The notes below the pieces were generated by a model. It searched no databases, had not been told where the DNA came from, and saw only the letters and a program-made list of their open reading frames with translations. Below, piece by piece: positions 23,608-32,869 of a stretch of 34,032 nucleotides of DNA. The stretch comes from Mycobacterium nebraskense. Lineage in GTDB: Bacteria; Actinomycetota; Actinomycetes; Mycobacteriales; Mycobacteriaceae. The stretch is from assembly GCF_002102255.1 (NCBI RefSeq), contig NZ_LQPH01000108.1, positions 1 to 34,032 of the forward strand, read 5' to 3'. The translations under genes were made by a program, and so were the position numbers. Numbering within the stretch: the stretch's first letter is position 1; the number at the start of each line of letters is the position of its first letter.

Positions 23608-24975
23608 ATGAGTCGCGGACCAAATGGACACCGTCTGCACGACGGATGGTGGACGCTGATCCTGTTCGCGGCAATCGGTGTGGTTGTTCTCGTGACGGCG
23701 ATGGCGTTCAGTGGCACGCTGCGGTCCTACGTGCCGGTGACGCTGACCGCTGACCGCTCCGGGCTGGTAATGGACACCGGCGCCAAAGTCATGATGCGCG
23801 GCGTGCAGGTCGGCCGGGTCAAACAGATCGACCAGACCAGTCAGGACAAGACGGGCTCCAGCCTCAAACTGGAGATCGAGCCCGACCAAATCCGTTATAT
23901 CCCGGCCAATGTCGAGGCACAGATCAGCGCCACCACCGCGTTCGGTGCGAAGTTCGTCGACCTGGTGGTACCGCAGAACCCGAGCCGTTCGCGGCTGTCC
24001 GCCGGGGCTGTGCTGCATTCGAAGAACGTCAGCACCGAGATCAACACCGTCTTCGAGAACGTCGTCGACTTACTCAACATGGTCGATCCGCTCAAATTGA
24101 ACGCGGTGCTGACGGCGGTGGCCGATGCCGTACGGGGGCAAGGTGAACGGATAGGCAGGGCGGGTTCCGACCTCAACCAGGTGCTGCAGGCACTCAACGC
24201 GCGCAGCGAAACGATTCGCCAAAACTGGCGATCCCTAAAAAACTTCAGCGACACCTACAGCGCGGCCGCCCAGGACATCGTGACGATCCTGAACGCCGTG
24301 AGCACGACGAGCACGACCGTCGTGAATCATTCAAACCAACTCGATGCCCTGTTGCTCAACGTGATTGGCTTGTCGAATTCCGGAGCCAATCTTCTCGGAT
24401 ACAGCAGGGACAATCTCGTCGCGTCGATCAACACCCTCGAGCCGACCACGAACCTCCTACTCAAATACAACCCCGAGTACACCTGCTTCCTGCAGGGCAC
24501 CAAGTGGTATCTCGACAACGGCGGCTATTCGGCGTGGGGTGGCGCCGACGGCCGGACGCTGCAACTCGATGTCGCGCTGTTGTTGGGCAACGACCCCTAT
24601 GCCTATCCCGACAACCTGCCACTTGTCGCCGCTAAGGGCGGCCCCGGCGGAAGGCCAGATTGTGGGTCGTTACCGGATGCCACCAAGAACTTCCCGGTGC
24701 GCGAGCTCGTCACCAACACCGGGTGGGGAACCGGGCTCGATATCAGGCCCAACCCCGGCATCGGGCATCCGTGCTGGGCCGACTACTTCCCGGTGACCCG
24801 CGCCGCGCCCAAGCCACCGTCGATCCGGCAATGCATTCCCGGGCCGGCAATCGGCCCGAATCCAGGGGGCCCGCCGTACGGCGCGGCGCTGTATGGACCG
24901 GGCGGAGTGCCGCTGTGGCCGGGGGTACCGCCGGCCCCGCCGCCGGCCGAGCCCGGTCCGGCGCCGCCACCGTGA
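23608..24975 (+). CDS. mce3A: Mce3A substrate-binding protein
   Basis: This 455-aa protein has one N-terminal membrane anchor (residues about 14-36, WWTLILFAAIGVVVLVTAMAF). A beta-barrel MCE domain follows (about 40-120, SGLVMDTGAKVMMRGVQVGRVKQI), then a long helical stretch expected to join the Mce hexamer tunnel, and then a cysteine-containing globular tail. The C-terminal ~40 residues are rich in Pro and Gly (GPPYGAALYGPGGVPLWP, PAPPP) and probably disordered or wall-associated. The ATG at 23608 follows the yrbE3B stop by 4 nt. An in-frame ATG at 23569 inside yrbE3B is rejected because the N-terminus would no longer match Mce3A. It is longer than the ~425 aa I recall in M. tuberculosis, chiefly through the Pro-rich tail. 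Confidence 0.93.
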   Translation: MSRGPNGHRLHDGWWTLILFAAIGVVVLVTAMAFSGTLRSYVPVTLTADRSGLVMDTGAKVMMRGVQVGRVKQIDQTSQDKTGSSLKLEIEPDQIRYIPANVEAQISATTAFGAKFVDLVVPQNPSRSRLSAGAVLHSKNVSTEINTVFENVVDLLNMVDPLKLNAVLTAVADAVRGQGERIGRAGSDLNQVLQALNARSETIRQNWRSLKNFSDTYSAAAQDIVTILNAVSTTSTTVVNHSNQLDALLLNVIGLSNSGANLLGYSRDNLVASINTLEPTTNLLLKYNPEYTCFLQGTKWYLDNGGYSAWGGADGRTLQLDVALLLGNDPYAYPDNLPLVAAKGGPGGRPDCGSLPDATKNFPVRELVTNTGWGTGLDIRPNPGIGHPCWADYFPVTRAAPKPPSIRQCIPGPAIGPNPGGPPYGAALYGPGGVPLWPGVPPAPPPAEPGPAPPP

Positions 24976-25015
24976 CTGTCAACAAGCCCACTAAAGACCA
25001 AGCGGGAGAGGAACT

Positions 25016-26044
25016 ATGCAGGAAAACCTGAGCGGCGTCGCAGTGCGCCTCGGTGTCTTCCTGACGGTTTGCCTGCTGACCGCGGCGCTACTGGTTGCCG
25101 TCTTCGGGGAGGTGCGGTTCGGCGAAGGCAAGACGTACTACGCCGAGTTCACCAACGTGTCCAACCTCAGGGAGGGCAAGCTGGTCCGCATCGCCGGCGT
25201 TGAAGTCGGCAAGGTCGAGAAGATCTCCATCAACCCGGACGCGACCGTGCGCGTTGAGTTCACCGCCGACAACTCGGTCACCCTCACGCAAGGAACCCAG
25301 GCGGTGATCCGGTACGACAACCTGTTCGGCGACCGTTACCTCGCGCTGGAAGAAGGGGCCGGCGGTCTCGCCGTCCTTGCTCCGCGCCAAACGATTCCGC
25401 TGACCCGCACCAAACCGGCGCTGGACCTCGACGCCCTGATCGGCGGCTTCAAGCCACTGTTTCGCGCACTGAACCCCGAACAGGTCAACGCGCTCAGCGA
25501 ACAGCTGCTGCGGACGTTTCAGGGACAGGGCCCCACGATCGGGTCATTTCTGAATGAGGCTGCGGCCGTGACCAATACCTTGGCGGACCGCGATCAGCTC
25601 ATCGGGCAGGTGGTCGACAACCTCAACGTGGTGCTGGGTTCGCTTGGGGACCAGAGCGATCGGCTGGACAAAGCGGTGACATCGTTATCGCAGTTGGTGC
25701 ACGGGCTCGCCGAACGCAAGACCGACATCTCCAATGCGGTGGCCTACACGAACGCGGCAGCCGGATCCATCACCGACCTACTGGCGCAAGCCCATGCGCC
25801 GTTTTCGAAGGTGGTTCACGAGACCGATCGGGTCGCGGACGTCGTCCTCGCCGACCACGACTACCTCGACAATCTGCTCAACACGCTGCCGGACAAGTAC
25901 CAGGCGCTGGTCCGCCAGGGTATGTATGGCGACTTCTTCGCGTTCTACCTGTGCGATGTCGTGCTCAAGGTCAACGGCAAGGGAGGTCAGCCCGTGTACA
26001 TCAAGGTGGCCGGTCAGGCCACCGGGCGGTGCGCGCCGAAATGA
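25016..26044 (+). CDS. mce3B: Mce3B substrate-binding protein
   Basis: This 342-aa protein has the length I recall for M. tuberculosis Mce3B. The transmembrane anchor is at about 9-30 (AVRLGVFLTVCLLTAALLVAVF) and the MCE domain is at about 38-115, with NVSNLREGKLVRIAGVEVGKVEKI. An extended helical segment follows (about 150-300). It lacks the Pro-rich tail of its siblings and ends GQATGRCAPK. GGGAGAGGAACT precedes the ATG. The TGA overlaps the mce3C start as ATGA. It forms part of the hetero-hexameric lipid-conducting Mce3 complex in the cell envelope. Confidence 0.95.
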   Translation: MQENLSGVAVRLGVFLTVCLLTAALLVAVFGEVRFGEGKTYYAEFTNVSNLREGKLVRIAGVEVGKVEKISINPDATVRVEFTADNSVTLTQGTQAVIRYDNLFGDRYLALEEGAGGLAVLAPRQTIPLTRTKPALDLDALIGGFKPLFRALNPEQVNALSEQLLRTFQGQGPTIGSFLNEAAAVTNTLADRDQLIGQVVDNLNVVLGSLGDQSDRLDKAVTSLSQLVHGLAERKTDISNAVAYTNAAAGSITDLLAQAHAPFSKVVHETDRVADVVLADHDYLDNLLNTLPDKYQALVRQGMYGDFFAFYLCDVVLKVNGKGGQPVYIKVAGQATGRCAPK

Positions 26045-27312
26045 GATCACACGCGGAACGCAACCGGCTGATCATCGGCGCCGCCGGCATCGTGACGATC
26101 GCCGTACTTGTCCTGGCCGCCATGCAAATTCAGAATCTGCCCTTTCTCGATCAAGGTAAGAGTGTCTCCGCCTATTTCGCCGACGCAGGTGGGCTGCGAA
26201 CCGACAACACCGTAGAAGTCTCGGGCTATCCGGTGGGAAAGGTCTCCAGCATCGAACTCGATGGGCCCGGTGTGCTGGTGAAGTTCCACATTGACAACAA
26301 CATTCAACTCGGAAGCCGCACCGAGGTGGCAATCAAGACCAAGGGCCTGTTGGGCAGCAAGTTCCTTGACGTCATGCCGCGTGGTGAAGGCCGCCTCGAC
26401 GGGCCCATCCCGATCGAGCGGACGATGTCGCCCTACCAGCTGCCCGATGCGCTGGGCGACCTCGCCACCACGATCAGCGGGCTGAACACCAACCGGCTGT
26501 CGGAATCACTGGACACGATGGCGCAAACCTTTGCCGATACGCCGGCCTATTTCCGCAACGCGCTGAAAGGTGTGTCCCGGCTTGCCCAAACACTCGATGA
26601 GCGCGACACCCAATTACGTGGACTGCTCGACAACGCCGCCAAAGCGACGGGGGTGCTGGCCAAACGCACCGACCAGATCGTGACCCTGGTGCGCGACACG
26701 AACGCGCTGTTGGCGCAGCTGCGAACGCAAAGCGCAGCCCTGGACCAGCTCTGGACGAACATCTCGTCGGTATCACGGCAATTACAGGGCTTCATCGCCG
26801 AGAACCGACAGCAGCTGCGACCGACGCTGGACAAGCTCAACGGGGTGCTCTCGATCATCGAAAACCGCAAGGAACGGGTGCAGAAGGCCATCCCGCTGAT
26901 CAACTCCTATGTCATGTCACTCGGCGAATCGCTGTCCTCCGGTCCCTTCTTCAAGGCCTATGTGGTGAATCTGCTGCCCGGCCAATTCGTGCAGCCGTTC
27001 ATCAGCGCCGCGTTCTCCGACCTCGGGCTGGACCCGGCCACGTTGCTCCCCTCACAGTTGACGGACCCGCCAACCGGCCAACCCGGAACTCCGGCGTTGC
27101 CGGTCCCGTACCCGCGGACTGGCCAGGGTGGCGACCCACGGTTGAATCTGCCCGACGCGGTCACCGGCAACCCCGGCGACCGTCCGTGCGGGTTGCCGGG
27201 CGTGCCATTGCCCGGCCCCGGCTGCTATCCCTTTCGGGAGCCACCGCCCGCTCCGCCGCCCGGCGGTCCACCACCCGGGCCGCCCGCGCAGCAGCCGGGA
27301 GGGAACCCATGA
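26041..27312 (+). CDS. mce3C: Mce3C substrate-binding protein
   Basis: This 423-aa protein starts at ATG 26041, overlapping the mce3B stop by 4 nt. The anchor is at about 9-28 (RLIIGAAGIVTIAVLVLAAMQI). The MCE domain is at about 38-115 (YFADAGGLRTDNTVEVSGYPVGKV, then TKGLLGSKFLDVMPRGEG). A long coiled helical stretch carries the sequence to about residue 300. The C-terminal ~80 residues are strongly Pro/Gly-rich (PPAPPPGGPPPGPPAQQPGG) and contain a CGLPGVPLPGPGC cysteine pair. A longer in-frame ORF back into mce3B is a shadow. Confidence 0.95.
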   Translation: MRSHAERNRLIIGAAGIVTIAVLVLAAMQIQNLPFLDQGKSVSAYFADAGGLRTDNTVEVSGYPVGKVSSIELDGPGVLVKFHIDNNIQLGSRTEVAIKTKGLLGSKFLDVMPRGEGRLDGPIPIERTMSPYQLPDALGDLATTISGLNTNRLSESLDTMAQTFADTPAYFRNALKGVSRLAQTLDERDTQLRGLLDNAAKATGVLAKRTDQIVTLVRDTNALLAQLRTQSAALDQLWTNISSVSRQLQGFIAENRQQLRPTLDKLNGVLSIIENRKERVQKAIPLINSYVMSLGESLSSGPFFKAYVVNLLPGQFVQPFISAAFSDLGLDPATLLPSQLTDPPTGQPGTPALPVPYPRTGQGGDPRLNLPDAVTGNPGDRPCGLPGVPLPGPGCYPFREPPPAPPPGGPPPGPPAQQPGGNP

Positions 27313-28610
27313 CCGCGAAGCTGCGGCGTTCCCGGTCCGCGCTGGCGACCACCCTCATCCTGGTGCTCATCGCGGGCGTGATCGTCACGATGCGAACCGC
27401 GGGCGAGGCCGCCCGCACCGTCGTGGTCGCCTACTTCGACAACAGCAACGGGGTGTTCGCCGGCGACGATGTCCGTATCCGGGGTGTACCGGTGGGCAAG
27501 GTACTCAAAATTGAACCGCAGCCGCTGCGGGCCAAAATCTCGTTCTCGTTTGACCGCAGGTACAAAGTCCCCGCCAATGCCGAGGCCGCGATCCTGTCAC
27601 CACAACTGGTGACGGGCCGGGCCATCCAGCTGACACCGCCATACACGGGTGGGCCCATCATGGCCGACGGCGCGGTCATCCCCCAGGACCACACTGTGGT
27701 GCCGGTCGAATGGGATGACCTCCGGGCACAACTGCAGCGGTTGACCGAGTTGTTGAAGCCCACCCGGCCAGGCGGCGTCAGCACGCTGGGTGCATTGATC
27801 AATACCGCCGCCGACAACCTGCGCGGGCAAGGACCCACGATCCGGGACACCATTATCAAACTGTCGCAGGCCGTTTCGGCACTCGGCGACCACAGTAAGG
27901 ACATCTTCTCCACCTTGAAGAATTTGTCGATACTCGTTACCGCGCTACACGACAGTGCCGATCTGCTCGCGCAACTGAACCACAACCTTTCAGCGGTCTC
28001 GGCAGTGCTGGCCGACGACCCGAACAAGGTCGCCCAAGCGGCCGAAGACCTCAACGCGGTCGTCGGCGATGTGCAGAGCTTCGCCGCCGAGAACCGCGAA
28101 GCGATCGGCACCGCATCGGACAAGCTCACGTCGATCAGCAACATGCTGGTCGGCAGCCTCGACGACATCAAACAGACACTGCACATCAGCCCGACGGTGC
28201 TACAAAACTTCAACAACATCTTCGAACCCGCCAACGGATCGCTGACCGGCGCCCTAGCGGGAAACAACATGGCCAACCCAATCGCCTTCTTGTGCGGAGC
28301 GATTCAGGCCGCGTCACGATTAGGAGGCGAGCAAGCGGCGAAACTCTGCGTCCAGTACATGGCGCCGATTGTGAAGAACCGCCAATACAACTACCCGCCG
28401 ATAGGGGAGAACCTCTTCGTCGGGGCCCAGGCCAGGCCCAACGAGGTCACCTACAGCGAGGACTGGATGCGTCCCGACTACGTTCCGCCAGTGGTCGATC
28501 CGCCACCCGCCGCCCCGCCGGCTCCCGACACGCCGGCGAGTGCGACGGTTGCGACCGACCCCGCTGCCGGTCTGCGCGGCCTGATGACGCCGCCGGGAGG
28601 TGGCCAGTGA
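27309..28610 (+). CDS. mce3D: Mce3D substrate-binding protein
   Basis: This 433-aa protein starts at ATG 27309 (ATGA overlap with mce3C). The membrane anchor is at about 9-28 and the MCE domain at about 36-115 (YFDNSNGVFAGDDVRIRGVPVGKVLKIEP). Helical repeats follow, with NLRGQGPTIRDTIIKLSQAVSAL and a late globular segment containing two cysteines. The tail is rich in Pro and Ala (VVDPPPAAPPAPDTPASATV). Its stop overlaps the GTG of lprM. Apparent length is near the ~423 aa I recall for M. tuberculosis Mce3D. Confidence 0.95.
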   Translation: MTAKLRRSRSALATTLILVLIAGVIVTMRTAGEAARTVVVAYFDNSNGVFAGDDVRIRGVPVGKVLKIEPQPLRAKISFSFDRRYKVPANAEAAILSPQLVTGRAIQLTPPYTGGPIMADGAVIPQDHTVVPVEWDDLRAQLQRLTELLKPTRPGGVSTLGALINTAADNLRGQGPTIRDTIIKLSQAVSALGDHSKDIFSTLKNLSILVTALHDSADLLAQLNHNLSAVSAVLADDPNKVAQAAEDLNAVVGDVQSFAAENREAIGTASDKLTSISNMLVGSLDDIKQTLHISPTVLQNFNNIFEPANGSLTGALAGNNMANPIAFLCGAIQAASRLGGEQAAKLCVQYMAPIVKNRQYNYPPIGENLFVGAQARPNEVTYSEDWMRPDYVPPVVDPPPAAPPAPDTPASATVATDPAAGLRGLMTPPGGGQ

Positions 28611-29776
28611 AAAGGGCCGTGGGAACCGGCCACTCGCACCGCTTGGTGGCGGGTCTGCTGATGATCGTGGCCGTGGCCGGGGCATCCGGCTGTGGCTGGC
28701 GCGGCCTGAATTCGCTGCCGCTGCCCGGCACGCAGGGCAACGGATCGGGGTCTTATGTGATCCAAGCCCAGATGCCTGATGTCAACAATATTCAGCCGAA
28801 CTCGCGGGTCCGCGTCGCCGACGTGACGGTCGGGCATGTGACGAAAATCGAGCGTCAGGGCTGGCACGCGCTGGTGACCATGCAACTCAACGGGGATGTC
28901 GCCCTGCCCGCCAACGCCACGGCCAAGATCGGCACGACCAGCTTGCTGGGCTCCTACCACATTGAGCTCGGTGCACCGAAAGACGAACCGCCACAAGGAA
29001 AGCTACGCGACGGCTCCGTCATTTCGCTGGCACGCGGCGGTGCCTACCCGAGCACCGAGCAGACGTTGGCGGCGCTGTCGCTGGTGCTCAATGGTGGCGG
29101 ACTGGGCCAGGTACAGGACATTACCGAAGCATTGAGCACCGCGTTCCGCGGCCGCGAGCAAGACCTGCGCAGCCTGATCGGGCAGCTGGACGAATTTTCC
29201 GCACACCTCAACGACCAGTCCGGTGACATCGTCGCGGCCACCGAGAGCCTGAACCGACTGGTCGGCAAGTTCGCCGCCCAGCAACCGGTCCTGGATCGCG
29301 CCCTGGCAACTGTCCCCGATGCCCTCGCGGTGCTGAACGCCGAGCGAGACAAGCTCGTTGAGGCCGCCGATCAGTTGAGCAAGTTCAGTGCCCTGACCGT
29401 CGACTCAGTCGACAAGACCAAAGTGAACCTGGTCAAGGAACTACAGCAAGTCGGACCGGTGCTCGAGTCGCTCGCCAATGCCGGTCCAGCCCTGACACGA
29501 TCGCTGTCCCTGCTGGCGACCTTCCCGTTTCCGAATGAGACATTCGAGAATTTCCAACGTGGCGACTACGCCAACCTGACCGCGATCGTCGACCTCACGC
29601 TGAGCCGGATCGACCAGGGACTGTTGACCGGCACCCGGTGGGAGTGCCATCTGACCCAGCTCGAACTCCAATGGGGTCGCACCATCGGCCAGTTCCCCAG
29701 CCCGTGCACCGCCGGCTACCGAGGCACCCCTGGCAATCCGCTTACCACGGCCTATCGCTGGGACCAGGGGCCCTAG
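28607..29776 (+). CDS. lprM: LprM/Mce3E lipoprotein of the Mce3 complex
   Basis: This 389-aa protein runs from a GTG at 28607 that overlaps the mce3D stop (GTGA) and follows GGGAGGTGG. The N-terminus is a lipoprotein signal: basic region, hydrophobic LVAGLLMIVAVAGASG, then Cys29. The residue three before the cysteine is Ala and not Leu, so the lipobox is atypical but usable. CGWRGLNSLPLPGT after the cysteine is the standard MceE opening. The MCE domain (about 48-125) includes NNIQPNSRVRVADVTVGHVTKI. A large in-frame extension starting at 28292 is a shadow of mce3D. It should sit at the outer end of the Mce hexamer. Confidence 0.94.
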   Translation: MKRAVGTGHSHRLVAGLLMIVAVAGASGCGWRGLNSLPLPGTQGNGSGSYVIQAQMPDVNNIQPNSRVRVADVTVGHVTKIERQGWHALVTMQLNGDVALPANATAKIGTTSLLGSYHIELGAPKDEPPQGKLRDGSVISLARGGAYPSTEQTLAALSLVLNGGGLGQVQDITEALSTAFRGREQDLRSLIGQLDEFSAHLNDQSGDIVAATESLNRLVGKFAAQQPVLDRALATVPDALAVLNAERDKLVEAADQLSKFSALTVDSVDKTKVNLVKELQQVGPVLESLANAGPALTRSLSLLATFPFPNETFENFQRGDYANLTAIVDLTLSRIDQGLLTGTRWECHLTQLELQWGRTIGQFPSPCTAGYRGTPGNPLTTAYRWDQGP

Positions 29777-31243
29777 ATGCTGCATCTGCCGCGCCGCGTC
29801 ATTCTGCAGCTGGCCATCTTCACCGTGATTGCGGTGGCCGTGCTGGCTGTCACTTTCCTGCATTTCGTCCAGCTGCCCGCCATGTTGTTCGGCGTCGGCC
29901 GCTACACGGTGAAGATGGAGCTTCCGGAAGCCGGCGGGCTGTATGGCACGGGCAATGTCACTTATCGCGGCTCCGAAGTGGGCCGGGTGGAATCGGTGCG
30001 GCTGACCGACACCGGCGTCCAGGCGGTGCTGTCGCTGAAATCGGGCATCGAAATTCCATCTGACCTCAAGGCAGAGGTGCACAGCCACACGGCGATCGGC
30101 GAGTCGTATGTCGAGTTGTTGCCCCGCAACGCCACTTCGCCGCCGCTCAAGGACGGCGACGTCATTCCGCTGACCGCCACTTCGGTGCCGCCCGACATCA
30201 ACGCCCTGCTCAGTGCAGCGAATAACGCTCTGGGGGCAATACCTCACGACAACTTGAAAACGGTCGTCGACGAGTCGTATATCGCGGTGGGCGGGCTTGG
30301 TCCGGAACTTTCCCGGCTGATCATGGGAACCTCGGACCTGGCGACCGATGCCCGCAAGAATCTTGACCCGCTGGTGGCGCTGATCGACCAAGCACAACCG
30401 GTACTGGATTCGCAGACCCGCACCTCGGATGCGATCGCAGGGTGGGCATCACACCTGGCCGCGGTGACCACCGAATTGCAAACCCACGACGCAGCCGTCG
30501 GCGGCGTCATAGACAAGGGTGGTCCCGCGTTGGGGGAGATGCGCCAGCTGATCGAACGCGTGCAACCCACCTTGCCCGTCCTGCTGGCCAACCTCGTCAG
30601 CGTCGGCCAGGTCGCACTCACCTACCAAAGCGACATCGAACAGCTGTTGGTGGTGTTCCCGATGGCCATCGGCACCGAACAGGCGGGCATCCTTGCCAAC
30701 TTGAACACCAAGCAGGCGTATCGGGGCCAGTATCTGAGCTTTAACCTCAACCTCAACCTGCCTCCGCCGTGCAACACCGGATTCCTGCCGGCCCAACAGC
30801 AGCGCATCCCCACGTTCGAGGACTATCCGGGCCGCCCGGCCGGCGATCTGTATTGCAGGGTCCCGCAGGACTCGCAGCTCAATGTCCGCGGCGCCCGGAA
30901 CATCCCGTGTGAAACCGTGCCCGGCAAGCGGGCACCCACCGTGAAGTTGTGCGAGAGCAACGAACAGTACGTGCCTCTCAACGACGGCTACAACTGGAAA
31001 GGCGACCCCAATGCCACGTTGTCCGGTCAGGGCATCCCCCAGCTGCCACCCGGACCCGGGCAGGGGACAGCGGGCAACCCCGGACCCGGGCCGGCGCCGC
31101 CACCCATCGCCGCAGCCCAGTACGACCCGGCCACCGGCACCTATACCGGACCGGACGGCCGCCAGTACACGCGATCCGACCTGGCTCAGACCGCGCCGAA
31201 AAACAAGACCTGGCAATCGATGTTGCTACCCCCGGGGAGCTGA
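29777..31243 (+). CDS. mce3F: Mce3F substrate-binding protein
   Basis: This 488-aa protein begins immediately after the lprM stop (TAG then ATG). The anchor is at about 8-30 and the MCE domain at about 42-120 (LPEAGGLYGTGNVTYRGSEVGRV, HTAIGESYVELLPR). A long helical stretch follows, then a region with several cysteines (residues about 330-395) and a Pro/Gly-rich segment GIPQLPPGPGQGTAGNPGPG. The last residues, PATGTYTGPDGRQYTRSDLAQ, are typical of MceF C-termini. At 488 aa it is longer than the ~437 aa I recall for M. tuberculosis Mce3F. Confidence 0.94.
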   Translation: MLHLPRRVILQLAIFTVIAVAVLAVTFLHFVQLPAMLFGVGRYTVKMELPEAGGLYGTGNVTYRGSEVGRVESVRLTDTGVQAVLSLKSGIEIPSDLKAEVHSHTAIGESYVELLPRNATSPPLKDGDVIPLTATSVPPDINALLSAANNALGAIPHDNLKTVVDESYIAVGGLGPELSRLIMGTSDLATDARKNLDPLVALIDQAQPVLDSQTRTSDAIAGWASHLAAVTTELQTHDAAVGGVIDKGGPALGEMRQLIERVQPTLPVLLANLVSVGQVALTYQSDIEQLLVVFPMAIGTEQAGILANLNTKQAYRGQYLSFNLNLNLPPPCNTGFLPAQQQRIPTFEDYPGRPAGDLYCRVPQDSQLNVRGARNIPCETVPGKRAPTVKLCESNEQYVPLNDGYNWKGDPNATLSGQGIPQLPPGPGQGTAGNPGPGPAPPPIAAAQYDPATGTYTGPDGRQYTRSDLAQTAPKNKTWQSMLLPPGS

Positions 31244-31248
31244 CGACG

Positions 31249-31896
31249 ATGCACAACCCACCAAGCACGAAGTCGATGGAGAACGGTATGTCGGTAACAA
31301 CTGATTCCGAACCGGCCGTTCCGGCCGGCCATGCGCGGGACGACGTCGAGGACCTTGCCGCCGAATCCGATGCGGCCGAACTGGTTAGCGGGCCGCCGAC
31401 CCGAGCGAGGAAAACCGCGCCGGCACGTCGCGCGATACTGTTCGGGCTTGTCGTGATCGTCGCCTTGGCGACGTTGCTGTGCTGGCTAGGATTTCGTGTC
31501 CACCAGTCGCAGCAGGTGCAGACCCAGCGTAGTCAATTGCTGCAAGTGGCCAGGCAGGGCGCCTTGAACCTGACTACCATCGACTGGCGGCATGCCGACG
31601 CTGATGTGCGCCGCATACTGGACAGCGCGACCGGAGAGTTCTACAACGACTTCTCCAAACGCTCAACGCCATTCATCGAGGTGCTTCAGCAAGCCAAGGC
31701 CACCACGGTCGGCACCATTACCGAGGCGGGGCTGGAGTCGCAGACCCCGGACACAGCCCAGGCGCTGGTGGCCGTGTCGGTGCAAACGTCGAATGCCGGT
31801 GAGGCCGACCCGGTTCCGCGGGTATGGCGAATGCGGATCACGGTCCAGAAGGTCGGTGATCAGGTCAAGGTCTGCAATGTTGGATTCGTGCAATGA
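31249..31896 (+). CDS. Mce-associated membrane protein (Rv1972-like)
   Basis: This is 215 aa from the ATG at 31249, 5 nt after mce3F. ATG 31288, with GGAG 8 nt upstream, gives a shorter 202-aa product and may be the true start. An acidic, low-complexity cytoplasmic N-terminus precedes one transmembrane helix (about 61-82, RAILFGLVVIVALATLLCWLGF). An outside domain of the Mas type follows, with FYNDFSKRSTPFIEVLQQAKATTVGTITEAG, which resembles the NTF2-like fold of OmamA/Mas proteins. Such proteins help assemble or stabilise Mce complexes. Its stop overlaps the next gene as ATGA. Confidence 0.9.
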   Translation: MHNPPSTKSMENGMSVTTDSEPAVPAGHARDDVEDLAAESDAAELVSGPPTRARKTAPARRAILFGLVVIVALATLLCWLGFRVHQSQQVQTQRSQLLQVARQGALNLTTIDWRHADADVRRILDSATGEFYNDFSKRSTPFIEVLQQAKATTVGTITEAGLESQTPDTAQALVAVSVQTSNAGEADPVPRVWRMRITVQKVGDQVKVCNVGFVQ

Positions 31897-32495
31897 GCGC
31901 GGTCAAGTCGCCCCGAGTGGGCGAGCGTGAGGAAGCCGCCTCGCTGCCGGAAATGGTCGCCGATGTCGACTCGCCAGATACCGATGACAGCTCGGGAAGA
32001 GCCTGGCGTCATATCAGCTGGTCACGGGTGATCGCTTACGGGCTGCTGCCCGGTTTGGCGTTGTCGTTGGCAGCTGCTGCGGGTTTTTTGAAATGGCGCG
32101 ACGCCTCCGTCCGCGACGTTGCGGTGGCCCGAGCGGAATCCGTGCAGGCCGCTACCGACGGCACCGTCGCGCTGCTGTCCTATCGGCCCGACACCGTGCA
32201 GAAGGATCTCGAGGCCGCGCGGGGGAGGCTGACGGGTACCTTCCTCAACGCCTACACACAATTGACCCACGACGTGGTGATCCCCGGAGCACAGCAAAAG
32301 CAGATCTCTGCCGTGGCCACTGTCCCGGGCGCGGCGTCAGTGTCGACTTCCGCCAACCACGCCGTCGTCCTGCTGTTCGTCAACCAGTCCATCGTGGTCG
32401 GCCACGACGCGCCGACCAATACCGCGTCCAGTGTCCGGGTCAGCCTTGACAAGGTCGAAGGCCGCTGGCTGATCTCGCAATTCGATCCGGTCTGA
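31893..32495 (+). CDS. Mce-associated membrane protein (Rv1973-like)
   Basis: This 200-aa protein starts at ATG 31893 and overlaps the previous stop by 4 nt. It has a charged cytoplasmic N-terminus, one transmembrane helix (about 45-66, VIAYGLLPGLALSLAAAAGFL), and an extracytoplasmic Mas domain with LLSYRPDTVQKDLEAARGRLTGTFLNAYTQL and VLLFVNQSIVVG. It is longer than the 160 aa I recall for Rv1973, mostly in the N-terminal part. It pairs with the previous gene as the two Mas subunits expected after an mce operon. Confidence 0.9.
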   Translation: MSAVKSPRVGEREEAASLPEMVADVDSPDTDDSSGRAWRHISWSRVIAYGLLPGLALSLAAAAGFLKWRDASVRDVAVARAESVQAATDGTVALLSYRPDTVQKDLEAARGRLTGTFLNAYTQLTHDVVIPGAQQKQISAVATVPGAASVSTSANHAVVLLFVNQSIVVGHDAPTNTASSVRVSLDKVEGRWLISQFDPV

Positions 32496-32505
32496 GCTCA
32501 TCGCT

Positions 32506-32859
32506 ATGCAGCACCGCCGGTTCCAACACCCATCCGCAAGGTCGCTCGCGGCTCTGGCGTTGGCGGGTGCGTTGTTGCTCGCGGTGCCACCGAACGCACA
32601 CGCTGATGTGGTGGCCTATCTGCTCAACGTGACGGTGCGTCCCGGCTATCACTTCGCCGATGCCGATGCAGCGTTGGTGTACGGACATGGCATCTGCGAC
32701 AAGATATCTCGGGGTCGCAGCTACGCAGAGGTCATGGCCGACGTCAAGGACGACTTCAATACTTCCGATGAATTCCAGGCCTCGTACCTGATCAGTCAGG
32801 CAGTTAACGAGCTGTGCCCCGCCCTGATCTGGCAGCTGCGAAAGTCCGCGTCCAACTGA
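32506..32859 (+). CDS. Secreted DUF732-family protein (Rv1974-like)
   Basis: This 117-aa protein has a Sec signal peptide with likely cleavage after AHA (residue 33). The mature part has the DUF732 pattern: a helical small domain with two cysteines, C64 (GHGICDKI) and C104 (NELCPAL), that should form one disulfide. It lies 10 nt after the Mas gene and 10 nt before the CAP-domain gene, so it belongs to the same transcript. The function of DUF732 proteins is not known. Confidence 0.88.
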   Translation: MQHRRFQHPSARSLAALALAGALLLAVPPNAHADVVAYLLNVTVRPGYHFADADAALVYGHGICDKISRGRSYAEVMADVKDDFNTSDEFQASYLISQAVNELCPALIWQLRKSASN

Positions 32860-32869
32860 GGAGACCGAC

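Noticed and set aside
28292..28606. Long N-terminal extension of LprM
   Set aside because: It overlaps the end of mce3D out of frame and would hide the lipoprotein signal; the GTG at 28607 fits the family.
29441..30397. 318-aa antisense frame across lprM and mce3F
   Set aside because: It crosses two well-supported Mce genes and reads as His/Gln/Arg-rich low-quality sequence.
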